Origin: Pipra filicauda
Taxonomy: Eukaryota > Chordata > Aves > Passeriformes > Pipridae
NCBI RefSeq assembly: GCF_003945595.2
Contig: NW_024104332.1
Location: 744,001 to 808,000, forward strand
DNA length: 64,000 bases
Reading direction: 5' to 3'
A program made the translations under genes and the position numbers. Shown here one piece after another: positions 13,899 to 28,217 of the stretch. The notes under the pieces are model-generated. The model was given only the letters and a program-made list of their open reading frames with translations, searched no databases and was not told the origin of the DNA. Position 1 is the stretch's first letter. Each line of letters begins with the position of its first letter.

Positions 13899-16800
13899 AA
13901 GCATGTGGTTTCTATGTTCAGCTTTGTTGGAAAAATTGGGGGAGTGGAGGGTGATGCCATTTTAGTGATTAGTTGGGTAGTCATAATTACTTCTTTTATT
14001 GCTGTGCCATATTAAATCTCAGTTCAAGCATAGTAATTAAAAGCACCTATACAGCCAATTGAAATTAATGAGATTTTAAGCATGTTCTTCGGAGTCAGTG
14101 CCTCTATCAACCATCTTTTCACATGCCTTCCAGAGGGATTCATTAAATGCACAGGTACTCCCAAACTGTACTATCTTCCCCAACAATTGCTTTTCAGATC
14201 ATCCCACCGAACAAAGACTGAACTAAACTCTCTCTCTCTCATGTCTGTTCAATAACATTCTTCTGTGTGAGCTGCAATCACCAGCAGGGGAATTGCCAAG
14301 GTAAATTACACCAGAGTCACCTGTGAGGAAGGTGGACACAACATTTCTGAGGAAGTTCTGTAAGGACACACCACAACCTGTCTCCAACCCTGTGATATAA
14401 TCGTAACAGTTAAAAGGAGAGTATTTTTAACAAAACCAAATCCTATCACTTTCCCATTATATGGCTTTATCTCCAAAATGTGTTTAAATTAGGTATAGAA
14501 CTTTCCCAGCCAAGATCAATGGCCAAGTATAGCAAATGGGCTGGCTTAAGACATTAAAATGCCAGTTTGGTTTATGCTGTTATAAATGCATCCTATCATG
14601 TCTTTACACTTTATGACCTCTATTTTATTTCTAGGTAGCTTCACATATGACACATCCAATTATTCATGTCAAGAACGTAAAACTACCAGTATTTCAGTAA
14701 AAAGTGCCTACCATCATTTATGACAGTGATTTTTTTTTTTCTTGACCCATTATTTCACTAAATGTACCACATTTTCTAAGACATTGACATGTGAGGACAC
14801 TTCCTCCATAAAGTACATTTGTCTCTGAAAAGAGACATGACGGTATGATTCTGTCAATACCAAACACTTTGTTCAACTATTACTTATCTTCAATAAAACG
14901 GGGCTCTCTTCAAATTGTGAACATTCGTTTGTGCCCTCTTTCAAACCAGTGTCTGACACTCGGAAAATGCAGCGCTAAAGGAGATGTTACCACTGTTTTT
15001 ATGGCATTGTAAACATTTCTTCTCCAGTATTTAGAAATGTTTAGAAAGAAAATACAAAAGTAATCCTTCTCTGTGTTATTTATCTTCATACTCAGCACTG
15101 GTGGAACATTTTAATCTCTGCAATCTGGGTGCTCCACAAAACAAGGAGCAGGCCCCCAATTAAAGAGAAGCTGTAAGTCAGGGTTTCTCTAGCAAGGGCC
15201 AGTTTGCAGTTACTCCTGAGTTCTTCACACAGGTGAAATTGCTTTACACCGTTGGTTTCAGGCAATTGTAATGGTTACACTTTTTAAATTCACAGTGAGC
15301 AGAAGCAGGATTAAGCATTAAACTCTCCTGCCATCACTCACATCAGAGGCTGCTTTGAGCTGGGCTGGCTGAATCACACAGGCGTGGGGTGCACGGCCCA
15401 CTCCCACTGAAAGCAGCGCAGGGTTTGCCACTGATGGCAGCAGGAGCAGGATTAGATCCAGGTTTATCTCCACAGGAGCCTGACAGCTCACACTTTTGGT
15501 CTGGTGCACAGTAAATTGAGCATGTAAAAGGAAACGGAGCTCTGAAGTGGTACAGACTTAACTGGTAAGTTCAAGGGTGCAGTTCTTCCCCTTCCTCTGT
15601 CCTTTTCTTCTTCCTTCTGCCAAAAGACAAGCAAAGGCTTCCCAACTAGGAAGGCTTAGCCAAGGAAGAAAGAACCCCAAACATGATAGAAATGTTTTCT
15701 TAATATTTTCTAGACATATAAACACACATTACTCATCTGACTCAGCAAGTCTGTAAATTTGCAATAAAATCCTGTTAGTCTTTTCTTAGACCTCATTTTA
15801 AAAAAGGAGAACTTAGGAGTCCTACTGGTTGAACCCAGAGGTTCTGAAATGGATCAAACTGTGTCTTTTCATTAAACCGACCTAAGTGAACGTCAATAGT
15901 TGCATTTTTGTCTTACTTGTAAGTTTTGAGAGGCTGCAGCAGTTTATTTTTCAGAGTTCAGATTTCTCCTCTAAGATCTAGCAATGTTCTTTTTCCCTTA
16001 TTTTTGGGGGCTGAGCTGAGCATGAGCATTCCTTTAACACCAATTTATTAGACTCAACTCCATCACCAGCCTTGCTTCAGCTCCTGCTGAAACCAGGAAT
16101 AAAGACTACAGAGATTCAGTAGGTGAACAGATTCCACCCTGCTGCGAGAGGGAACTGCAGCCCAAATCCTGTCCTGCCTCTGCTGGTATAAGGAGCACCT
16201 TGCAATGCAGGCCAAGCTTTGTGCTCACACAGGATGCCTCTACTCCTTCAGGTGAGCCCCCTGTCTGATCCAAATTTGTCTAACACATTGCAAGCTCCCA
16301 CTTCCAGCAAAACCCCAAGAGAAAGCTGAAAGGCAGCACCTGAGCACGAGTGGCCCGGAACTGTGGATCTCATTTGCTGAGGTCTGAGCACACTGAGCCC
16401 TCCCCCAGCCACTCTAGTCCCACATGTTTTGGGGTTCACTCTTGCAGGCACCACAGAAGTGTTCCAATCTGCCTACAGCAGGGAGGTGGGCCAAAAGCAA
16501 GTCCATCAGTGTGCCCACAGGCTCGTGTTAACCCCTCCTTGCACTCCAAACTCTCCCATTCCCTGGCATCCCCTCCACAGTGGTGGCACAGCCTCACTAC
16601 CACCGACGCATTTGTGTGCTGCTAACAAGCTGCTCTGTCAACAGCAACACCCAAACAGAACAGGAAAGCTATTTTCTTGTGTTGGAAATGTATTTCATCT
16701 CCAGGGACCTTGCCTCCTTACATATTTTGCTGTTCTAAAAATTACCTTGTCCTATTTCTATAACTTGAAACAGCCTCTTTGGCAAATAATACACAGAAAG

Positions 16801-18827
16801 GGAAAATTGAATGTACCTGAGAACAAAAAATACAAAAAAAGCACATGCAGAACAGAAAAAGAGGGCAATGCATTACATTAAATGAAGTCTGATAGCTTGA
16901 ACTTCAGATTCAGCGAGGTCTAATAGTGAGGGACATTTGGACAAAATTCCCCTAATAAATTTATAATTAACCAGCAGAAAGCAATGCTCCAGTCAGACTT
17001 CTATTCTGTGGTGAAATTAGATAACAGCCAAATAATCACAGTCCTTGAAAGAGCATTCTGTGAACGCAGGAGAAAGAGGTTGCAAAACTTCATGCCTCAC
17101 CATTGGGATTAAAATGCTTATTTGCCTCAGTTCCTTGTAATTTATGTAACAGAATATGTATTAGTGGAAAAGCAGCCAATTATAACACCGTGTTTATTTT
17201 TCTGGCAGAGCTCTACTGGGCGTGTTTAAGTAGCAGCTGTGCATTTATTGAGCGTGGGGAAACTTCCCCCCCCAGTGAGATACTGAGCAGTGCACGAGGA
17301 CACAGCACTGAGGAAAGAAACCTCTTGGACAGAAGAGCACCCAGGCAAGGTTTTAAGGGCACCCTGGTTGCTGTGGTGGTGAACACAGACGTGCTGGCTG
17401 CCTGACGCCAGCCTGGAAAATAACAAGAACCTGTATTTGCTACCAACAGTTATTGAACGTGTCACAGCATGAAGTGCACACAGATAGTTGTGGGTTGGGT
17501 TTTACAGAACAAAAGACTCTCCCCGGTGCCATGTTTGGTTAGAACTCCCTGGCACAAAGAGACAAAAAAAAAATATAATCAATTCCCCTTTGTTGTTTGA
17601 ATGATTCGAATACCACTCAAACCCAGGATCAATTTTGAAAACCACTGAGAATAATAAATATGATTGACAATAGCTTTATGTTTTTTACGAGTGAAAAGCG
17701 CAAATTACTGAAATAATAATATTGTACTTAGTCTTTCATTAGAAGGTGTGAAAACTGTTTGTCAATAATCTCTCTCCTTTTTTATTGGCTTGAAACATGA
17801 ATAATGAATAATGAATCTACTTCTATTACACTGAAGATTCAGCCTATTAACATCTTACATTTCTTTGAACAAAGGGTTGTGTATTAAGTATTATTATTTT
17901 TATTATTTCTTGCTTCCAGAAAAAGGGGTTTTGGTGTGAAGCTAATTTTTTAAAAAGGAAAGATAAAACAGTAAGACATAAAATCTCTGCTTAAGAATGG
18001 CTTATGGTCTTTTTGCTCTAACTTCCCCTGTTAGCATTATGATTTTAGATCAATATAATTACACCAATCTAATCACAGTGCACACTCAAAATAAGTGTCA
18101 TTGGATGAGAAGAACAGTATCCATAATTACTGGATCAGACAGATTTCTACATTAATATAGTGACACTGTAGAATCCTTTAAAGATGTGGCTGGAATGGAG
18201 CACATCTTTAAATGTAAGGATTTTCTTAAATGTTCAGCTGAACCAGGACCAGAAGATACATCACTTTGCCAAAATTAGCCTAAAAACAGAACAGAAATTA
18301 GCACTCCCATAGCTGCCTCAGAGACACCACGTGATTGTCCTGAATTGCAACAAACATGTTTTCATGTGTAGCTGTTCTGGAGTTTTGCTACAGAGCACAT
18401 ACATTTTCACACCAGACTGCAATATGTTCTTCATTCCCTGTTACTGTGTAGGCTTGGTTGAACCTTGTGTCTTGTCAAGGTATCTTTAGAATCTCACTAG
18501 TCAACACCTAATTGTTGGCAGCACAGGGCATTTTTCAGCTCATGGCAACAGCTGCTGCAAAAGCTCACTTTCCTTTGAAATTGGGCTCTAAATCAATTTT
18601 GGTAATTTATTTCAGCTACTTTAGTTTGAACAGAAGCCTGTTACTTACAGTCCAGATTTTTCAGAAGTGAGGCGCATTTTTATATGCTTCAAATTTGGAT
18701 TATTTTTCATTTGAAAAAGATAATATTTTCCCAGGGTTAGAATTAGGTCATCAAAAATGACTTTGAAAGTCATGGAGCCGGAAGAAGATTCAGGCATCTA
18801 CACTCAAAATGGGCCTCTTGAGCCTCA

Positions 18828-18849
18828 AAAGGGCTCTTGAGAGCCCTTT
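18828..18849. repeat. Perfect 10-bp foldback with 2-nt spacer
   Basis: aaagggctct, TG, agagcccttt. A related gggcctcttgagcctc lies just before it, so the area has several overlapping partial palindromes. Confidence 0.9.
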
Positions 18850-19959
18850 CCGAGGACTCTTGGTCAAATACAGACCAAGGCAATGACAAGGCCTTGCTTG
18901 TAAACCTGTGTAAAAGAGCAATGCCTAGGCATGATCCGAGGTCTTTTTATTCTGACTTACTGAGTAATGCTCTCTCAGAGCAATAGATAGCTCTCCCAGA
19001 AACAACAGATTTGTTAACACTGCTCTAAGGAACTCAATTTAGTGGGCATTCCCAGAACATCTCTAATATACCCTGATGGGATTTGGACCCCATAGAAGCT
19101 GCACTGGTACCCACTCCAAGCATGATGCAGGAGCACAACCCCTACATTCCTCGACCATATTTCAAAATCTAGGCTTAGTTCTTCCCTCTGCCTCAGGGAA
19201 GTCAACACCCACGTGTTAAACCATCTGTTCATGGCTATGACTTCCTAACTTTTTCATCGAGTCTGTCCACAGGCACAAAATAAATTCCATCAGCTGAAGA
19301 AAAAGCTTTGTGCAGACCAATGGTCCTGGCACTCAGAGAGACAAGATCTGAAGCAGTCCCCCTCCAAGGTCAGCTCCTGTATTTCACAGTTATTGGATAA
19401 AATGCCGTTTCAGTCCTTTGGACAGGAACTAGAAAATGATCTGCTCTTCATCTGTCTGTGTCTCCCCTGCAACACACAGAAAGCAGAACCATCTATCCCA
19501 GAATTACTAACCTCGGTTGAGGGACGTGGTGCACTGAGATCAGAAAGGTGAGGCTTACATTATTTTTTGACTGTAACCCTTGCTCAGCAGTTTCTGCAAA
19601 TCAAGTTTCCATAAGGGATTTTTCTGTGGGACAGTGAAGACAGGAGCACCAGAAATCATTTATTGAAAACCACAGCCTTATTTTATTAAACAATTATCTC
19701 CTACCCCCTCAAGGCATATGGGTACGAGATAATCAGATCAGTGCAATCTCAGTAATAATAAAATAGATCTAAACCATTTAAGCTGACATTAAACACTGCA
19801 GAGCGAGTACAAGCGCGTTTTCTGCTCAGCAGTTCTGCAGCCAAATAAGCAAAGTCTCACTCCCTGGTGACAGTGGGTTATCCTCAATTATCATATCAGC
19901 TGACATCAGCACTGAACTCATGTCCTGTTTTCACAGGCAATATGGAGCTGCCATCATCT

Positions 19960-20013
19960 TATTATTTTGTCTTTTTTTTTTATTATTTATTTTATTTTTT
20001 ATTTTATTTTTTA
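19960..20013. repeat. T-rich ATTTT simple repeat
   Basis: A ten-base T-rich run followed by attattta and repeated ttttatttt units. The hydrophobic frame read over it is low complexity. Confidence 0.9.
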
Positions 20014-21253
20014 TGACAAAAACTTTACCTGTAAAACTATTGCCTTTTCGGGCTGACCCTGAACAGCTCAATCCAGATGTCTCAATTCCTCCAAGGACAT
20101 ACTGCTGCTGATTTTGAAAGCTAACAGTATATATATATTGTGATGGATCACTGCCAAGTGACTTAATTTTGTGTGTGTGTATAATAATACCTATGTTAGA
20201 ACTAGTTCTAACCAAACAGGTTATTGTACAGTTTTAGGCTTTTGCTGTTGTCATGAAAAAAAATATTGCCATCTAAACTCATCATTCAGATGCCCTTTAC
20301 AGTGCATTCCAACCATCCTGAAGAATTTCTTTGTAATTTCTTTCATTCTCTTCCTTTTCATCATGATCACATAATAAAGAATACAGCATTATATGCACAA
20401 CTACTGACTGGTGAGACATAACATGGAAAATGAGAAATGTGACAATGAAAAATAAAATTTGAAATATCTTTACACCAGAAGACCAGATAAACTTACTGTC
20501 CTGTACTGGAATGCACATTTTCTCTGGAATCTTGGTATCTCACTGTGAGGCTGATCTGATCTATTTCTTCTGAAAACTCACTGACAATGTCATAAATAAT
20601 TGCTTTTTATAGGATTTTAAGTCTGTAACAGTATATAACAGCACATTTTTTTCAAAAACACCACTCCTGTAACACTAAAGCCTAAAATACCTTGCCAAAG
20701 CCTAAGTTCATCCCACGGGGATCTACCATACCATATTCTCCAGAAATCTGCATATTTAGGACAGGATTTCCAAACTTCCCTGACAACGCAGAGTCTGAGA
20801 TTCATATGGTTTTTGGGTGCCTAAACCATGGGATTTTCAGAAGTGACAGTGTGCCCACTCCAACATATTTTCAGTCGAGCACTTTTAAAGATCCAGCTCT
20901 CGGGGGGTGTGTGAAATGCAGAGAACCCCAAACACCTGCTGAGGTGAGAACTTTGTTCCGGGACTTTACCAGGCTCAGGCAGCAGCTGATAAGGGGAAGA
21001 AGAAGCCATGGCTCTCTCAGGCTTCTGTCTGCCCAGAGTCACACGAAACCACACGACGGATGCCCTGGGTCTGCACTGTTTCTAATGCAAAACCCTCACC
21101 TTCCTTCAAAAAAAAAAATCAACTGCTGGAAAACTATTGACAACAGGGAAAAACTGAACAGGAACTATATAGGAGACTGGCAGAATAAATGTAGAGAACT
21201 CAACTACATCCACACAGTTTGTACAAAACTGACTTAAATCAGCTATTAGCCCT

Positions 21254-21329
21254 CAAAAAAACCCAAACAACAACAACAACAAAAAACAACAAACAAACAA
21301 ACAAACAAAAAAACCAAACCAAACCCAAC
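21254..21329. repeat. CAA/CAAA-rich simple repeat
   Basis: A purely A/C stretch: five CAA units, then several CAAA units, then CCAAA steps. It is low complexity and the lysine/glutamine/asparagine-rich frame over it is not a gene. Confidence 0.9.
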
Positions 21330-24300
21330 AAATCTCCTTTACCCCCTAAAAGTCTAAACAAGAACTCCATCATTAGTTTACCTCAGAAGCCATTTGCTGG
21401 TCTAGCTTTAAAGTGATAACATTCTACACAGGATAGTAAAAGCAGTACCAGATCTTCATAATCTAATTTCACCACCTTCTTAATTTATTTTTAATAAATT
21501 TTTTTAAAAAATTATTTTTAATATATTTCTTTTCTATCTTTAATCCCAACCCATCTGGAGGAAGGCTCCTGTAAGCAGCATGGGTAGCTCACACTGTCCA
21601 ATGCACATGTAAAGGGAGTTCTGCCAGCTCTGCTCCCTGAGCATCCCATACACAGGGCCCCAAAACCATCTACACACCATGAATGGTCCTATCAGAAGCT
21701 GTCTTAATATTTTCTGATACAGAAAAGAAAATGCCTTTATCAAAGAAGTCAGATGAAGAAAAACCTATGGTCTCAGATTCAAAAATGGAATGGCAAGTGA
21801 ATGTTAGAGACCTCTCCTTATTTATTACTGTATTGCACACCAGGAACTTCAGTCCTTGTTATTTTTGAAATAAAAATATTTTTTGTTTGACTGAACAGTC
21901 AGTTGCAACAGTGCAGAGAACCACGAGAGCCTGGTCCAGGACTGTGTATTGTGAATTAGCATCATGCAATTACACAGGATATTAATGGATGGGTTTAATC
22001 TCCAGCATGCAGATTCACTGCATAAAATGCAGTGTTACCCTTGTCGTATGTTAGTTTATTTTCTTCCACTTTCTAAATTTACTGAAACTTCTTCAGGCCT
22101 ATTAAATGAGCAAATCCTTTCTGAAAACAGTACAACAAGGCTAAAACACAATAAATATAAGCACTTTAATATTTAAGTGAGGAAAATGAATTTCAGTGTG
22201 TTTTCAAATTGGTTTTCTTCAGTGCAGAGTTTCTTTATTTGTCCAAATAAAATGGATTTGAGTGGGTGGCAGCTTTAAGGAGTTATGCAGCGCTATTCAA
22301 TGGCTTTGTGAACTTGGGAAGGTATTATGAATAATGGATTTGCTGTGCTCTTAAACACGGAGCCACAACAAAAACAATATCATTCGAGGTTTTCTAACAA
22401 GCAGCTGCTGGAGTGAAGAATAAAAAGCCTGGCCTACTGACTGAAGCTACAGGTGCATGTTTGTTGAGATCAGTGCAGCAAACCATGGGATTGGAAACGT
22501 GTTTTCAGCAGGAAAACCACTCAAACAAAGAATATGGAGAGCTAAATTCCCAAGGATACCTCCCACCACTTTGATCTGCTATTTTCTTACAAGTCCATTT
22601 TTACATTCTACACCATCCCCACTCCCCCCAGACAGAGCTGGGAAAGGGCTGGATTTCCCTTTGCCAACTGCTGGAGGGAAAGATTAACTTGAAACACATG
22701 CAGAAACTATGAGAGTTCTAAACTATGGTTTAGTTCCCTCCTTTTATAGATCTCAATACGTATCTCAAGGGGAGAGAGTCCTTTGCTTTATTTAGTAATT
22801 AATTTAAAAAGACTAATTTCATCAGCAAATTACTCAATCTTGAGCATTAATGGAAACAATATCCAATCATTTGCAATATAAATAGACTTAAAATGAATGT
22901 GAGAAGTGTGCACCTTGATTCTTTGAAAATGAATCTGCCCTCAGTCTGATAGAAAATCAGACCAGTTTGGGACATCTAATCCATTTCTAACAATGGGCAA
23001 GTTTTCAATACAGGGGGACTGGAAAATGCAGCAATTTCTCTAAGGAGTGGACACTTCAGAGTAGGAGAAGGAAGGATGTCTACCTTTGAGGTGGGATGAT
23101 CTTATCCTCATTTTCTTCCCAAACTTGCAAATGCAAAAGCTGTTCACCTTACACACATAGGCACCTGAACTCTTCCACAGCCTGTTGAAGAGAACCTCAG
23201 TAATCAGGATTTCAAATTCTAGTCCCAAAAGCCTGATTGGTGTATTTGATAACCAACATATCAGTACTTGACAGGATTTTAATACCAGCATTGCAATTCT
23301 GAAAGTTGTGACATCACCTTATCTTGTTGATACATATAAATCAAGCAAGTCTACTAAAATCTTCAGTTGCACATAGCACAGCTTAGTTTACACTATTGCT
23401 GAAGGTGCTGAATATGTAATCAAAGTATTGTCTAGCCATGACTGATAACCTGATATGGATCACTTAAAAGGCTGACACACTTAGAATTAAGTTTTTTTCT
23501 ACCTGCAGAGCCAGCTGCTATTTCCCACCTAGCATTGCATATTCTGTCCTCAAACCCTTATCTTCATCTTAACCTGCCAAACACACTTAGCTCAGATCTA
23601 TATTACTGCGAAACAAACTCTGACATTAAAATAAAAAGCTACAAAAAGGGCTTTTAAAATGGCAGAATGTAACTGCAGTAGATCACATACAGTATTTTTA
23701 CTTCTTTCTTTGAATTTCAGAGGAGGGATACCAGTAGAACTTCAGCCATGCTCACAGCATGCAGCCAACTCACATGCCCTTTATGCAACACAAACGCCCC
23801 AGGACTGTCTGCTCTGTATTAAATAATTCACAAATTTTGTTGACATTTTACTGCAGTCTCAATATTAAGATTCCATTATCTAGAATGTTTGTTTGGGTGA
23901 CAGAAATGGGTTTGAAAGAGACACTAAAATATAAAGAAATTCATTGGTTTTGCATCAAGTGGATAATTCCAATACATATTTAATAGGTTTCCCACAGACA
24001 CACAGGCCTTTGCAGGCTCTGAGTTCAGTAAACAGATGCATAAAAATTGTCTTGCAGATGGTGAATTGATTCCTAGCTGGGAAAGATATTGGTCATCCTA
24101 GAACAAGGGTTTTGTGTGATGTGTCTCAATTCACATCAGAAAACCTATGCTGAATATTGAAGTGCAGAAGGGAAAGTGCCAACATTTTTGTTTTCTTCAT
24201 CTTGATCTTCACCTCCACTAAGGCAACCCTCCCTTATTTTCACGAGAGGATTCAGCCTGGATGTGTAAATAGTTCACAGACTTAACCACTTGTCTCATGT

Positions 24301-26158
24301 GGATATGGGCTTTATAGCTCTTAAAGCCTATTCTGAAGAGTCTGGGGTCTGTCTCAATCCACACAGGGTACCAAAATAATTGTATCATATGTATGTGGTC
24401 CAACCATTTAGGGAAATTTAAGATTTAGGACAGAAATGAGCCCCAAGTTTTTGAAAACTGTCACAGAGAAAACCACTACTGGGCTGGAAACAGTATTTGT
24501 TCACATTTTAAGGAGGTACAAACACAATTCAATGTCTTCCATCTTCAATAAAAGACCCAGGGCACATCTTCTATATGTAAGAACTGTTCAAGGATTTGTG
24601 TTCATTTTCCAGATGAGGCTAATCAAAGATGACTGTAGTTTGCTTTAACAGGATACACATGCCAGACAACCAGAGTTACAGCATTTGGGGAGAGGGAAGA
24701 ATCTCTCAATACAAGGTTTTGTCTAACATCTGAACCTTTTAAAAAATTCTTTTTATAAAAAAGGAAGAAAAAAGAAAAAGACATGCCAAAAGCATCTCAC
24801 ACACACACATCTCTGAAGACTGCCTGGAGCCAGGGGACAAGAATTCAAGAAACAGGAATTTACATATATCAAGGCATCCATTACAGCAGACTTTTGAAAT
24901 CAAATGACCAATTAATTTGATTTCAAACCAGAAGACATCAGCAGCTACAAACAGTTCACCATTCACCATATGCCTGTCAGAGTAGTGCTGCTTGTGAGTA
25001 GTAAGATGTATTCCTGTTCTGGTTAATTCACTGGGGACACAAACAGGGGAACAACCTGCAATCACTTGTGCTGCAGCACACTGTGATTTTGGGTAACAGT
25101 GCTGCACTTTAACATGGATCACAGACTGTGTGTGTAATAGTTGCACTAACTGGTACTGACAGGATATGGTTGTGATGACAGAAATACATCATTTTAATGA
25201 ACTGTTGTCTTCCCTGAATTCTGTAATAATGTTTGACAGCTCTCACTGCTGTACGAATTACTCTGGTGGTACAATTCGGTTTTGGTTTGGTTGAGATACT
25301 GTAAGACTATTTCTAGGAGAGCAGGTGAGGGAAAGAAAAGCCTGCCAGTAATGAGTGACTGTAGCATGAAGGGAAGAGAAGATAACGAGCCTGGATTTGG
25401 AGTGAAAAACTATACTATGACTTGAATTGTGCTGCATGTCTACAGTGCTGATCCTCTGCATTTGAATACTGAATGTAGGGCAGTGGAAACACCCTGTGAA
25501 GATCTGAATAACATTCTGCAGGAGCCATAGTTACAGTACCTGCACACTTGCAAATAAGACAAGGAATTCAACTTGCACCTTGTCAAAGAGGGAAAAATCC
25601 AAGACCTGAGACTCCTACATCACACATGATCCGAGTGGACTGAGCTTTCTGCACCTGCCTGCTGAGGTTGGGATTTGAGCTGCCTGCTGAGCCTGCTGCT
25701 CCGGTTGGGATTTGATGGAAGGAAGCCTAAGCATTACCTTCATCATTCCTCCTGCTCCCGAATTAGCTGGCAGGGAATCTGGGAGGCACTTTGATAAGTG
25801 AGGTAAACCAAAAAACTGTCCAACTTCCAGGTCACACTACCTCAGCACTTAAATAAAGCAACTGCTGTCCAAGGGGAATCTCTCAGCCAACTAGACATAA
25901 TTTAGGAAATCTGTGCAGCCCTGGGCTTTCAGAGGACAACTAGAACATAAAATCCCCAATTACATCTGTTTTTCCAAGCCATATTAGATGTTAAAATTAT
26001 CAAACAAGGAAATTTCTGAGATAAGAAAGGGATACATCCTTTCATGTCAATCAAGTGCAACTTTCTCCACTATCTTTCCATAAAAGAAGATGGAAATCTT
26101 ATGTAGATAACAATTGTAGAGTTCAGGTAAGCCTACTAGAAATACCTACAGGACTCCT

Positions 26159-26188
26159 AATGGAGCTACTTTAGAAAGTAGCTCCATT
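26159..26188. repeat. Perfect 14-bp foldback with 2-nt spacer
   Basis: aatggagctacttt (26159-26172), AG, then its exact reverse complement (26175-26188). It can form a hairpin in DNA or in the pre-mRNA. There are no visible target-site duplications or longer terminal repeats. Confidence 0.93.
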
Positions 26189-28193
26189 CATCACTTTAGT
26201 TTTAAAAAAATAAAGTAGTAACTTGATTTTTTTTTCTTCCCTCTCCATTAATCAAAAACTGTGCTGTGCAGTTCAAGACCAGTAGCAGAAACCAGAAAGC
26301 AAAGCACTTATATTTCTGTCTATTCAATGCTTTTGGAAAAAAAGTCATAATATTCTTAGGATTAAAAAAAAAAATCCCTCTAACCACTAAGAAATTCAAA
26401 TATGCTTGTTATGTACAGGCTAAATTGCCATGGACAGTTCTTGCAAAAGCCACAGAGAACATGGATTTATCCAGACCTGCAGCCAAGGGCCACCAGTACA
26501 AACATTTCAGCAGAAGCTACACAGCTCCTGTCACATTTAACAACGTGATTAATAATCACAGAAACATCTGTTTCTCATGAATCTACATTACTACTGAAAA
26601 TCCTATTCTTCTCACCCAGTAGGAACATTTGAAGACAACTAATTTTGACATTTTTTTAATGTTACCAAAGAATAGAAAGTTTTACTGATGGCTTCAGCTG
26701 TAACTCACCCTATGGGCTCGAGTAAAACCCTTCACCTCTTTGTTTAGTTTCACCAAAAGTCGACAATGGTATGACTTGCCCAGTTCAGGCATTCCATGGG
26801 AATTAGGTAAGATTTCCCTGGCTTTTTTGACTATAAATCTGTGACCATATTAAATATTTCTCATTACTGTCCCCTGTTGTCTCATACGAACTCTAACACG
26901 ACTAAATTTCAAGTTTACAACACAGCATTCAAGCTACACTTCCTGTAAAGTTTTGTACTTTAAGATTCCTCTTTTTCAGTATTTAGCTCTATTTTCCCCT
27001 TAACTGAATACCTATGCTTTGGATATCATTTTTTTCCCTGATAATTCACATCTTCAAATTGATTTTTACAATTGGCTCTCTGGGAATTACAACGACCAGG
27101 TTTTAGATTTTCTCGGTCCTGAAAAATGTGTTATGGAACCGCAGCATACTTATAAATGTGGAGACTTGGGCATGGGCCTCGTTTGGATTTGAGGGATTAA
27201 TAGCAGCTTGTCTCTCCAGCACTCCTCAGAGGATTCCAAAGGGAATTCTCCTTTATCAAAATGGCAAGCATTTCCTGCTGTGCTGTCAGGAGACACATTA
27301 CAAACTACCCAAAGATGGTCCTGCCACATTTCCTCTGAGTTCTTCTACTTGCCTTCTAATTTCCTGGAGGACATTTGTCTTTTCTGAAAATAGATTAGCT
27401 TCACTTTTACTGGAATCAATTAAACATGGTATGTGGCCAGAAGAGCTTGTGGCTTCTGTCCCACCGAGAAGTGAGTCAGACAAGTGTCACCTGAAAAGGG
27501 GTATTTGGACAAGGGCTGGTTACACACCCTCATTCCAATTCCAAATGTGAAAGCATAGCTCCATTCTTGTATAAGTTTCCTCCAAGGAGATGTTACAGGA
27601 TCCTGGTATGGATGCCTTTGGCATGGTGAAAAATGACTACACATCTGATAGTAAATATTCATTTAAAAGCTGTCCATTGCATAAGGGGAAAGGGAGAAAA
27701 AGAATCAGAGTATGAGTGTCAAGGATGCCAGGAGAAGCCAGGCTGAACTCCAGCCTTTTCACACTGCTCTGATGGTACAAGGCAAATGGCTTGACTAGTC
27801 AACTTGGCAACTCAAGCAACATTAAATAATTACTTCATTGAGAATGAAGCAAAAAAAAATCCACCCCAAACTACAACAGCAGCTTAAAATAAACTTCAGC
27901 ATGTTTTGCACTACCCGCGACCAAGATGTGTATTGAAGTAAACGTGCAGTACCATCATTGATGGTATCATTCCAAGGAAAGCTAGAGCTGAGGAGGGGCT
28001 TCTCATGAAACAAATTCCATCCCTCCTTGACGTCTTCAAAGTAAGCACTAACCCTAAATTTCCCAAAATTAAAATGCTTCTTGTGAGAAGAAACAAAACT
28101 ATAAACAGCAGTTACCGAATGGAGAGAAGTTATGACAGAATTTTAGTGGAGGTTTAAGAGAAAAGAAGGAATTATTCAAACAAACTAGGAATT

Positions 28194-28217
28194 AATGTCA
28201 TATATATATATGACATT
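28194..28217. repeat. Perfect 24-bp palindrome with TA core
   Basis: aatgtca, ten bases of alternating TA, then tgacatt. The whole is its own reverse complement, and the flanking bases break the symmetry. Confidence 0.93.

Noticed and set aside
16429..16881. 150-codon plus-strand frame
   Set aside because: No domain, no exon signals, low-complexity lysine-rich end; it opens at TTG.
20692..21237. 181-codon plus-strand open frame
   Set aside because: It opens at TTG rather than ATG, has no recognisable domain, runs into A-rich low complexity and lies inside an intron with no plausible flanking splice sites. Likely chance.
21480..21538. AT-only stretch with partial palindromes (taaatttttttaaaaaatta)
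   Set aside because: Explained by base composition alone; imperfect and not distinct from other AT-rich patches.
27128..27550. 140-codon plus-strand frame
   Set aside because: No recognisable domain, overlapping frames open on the other strand, no promoter or splice evidence.
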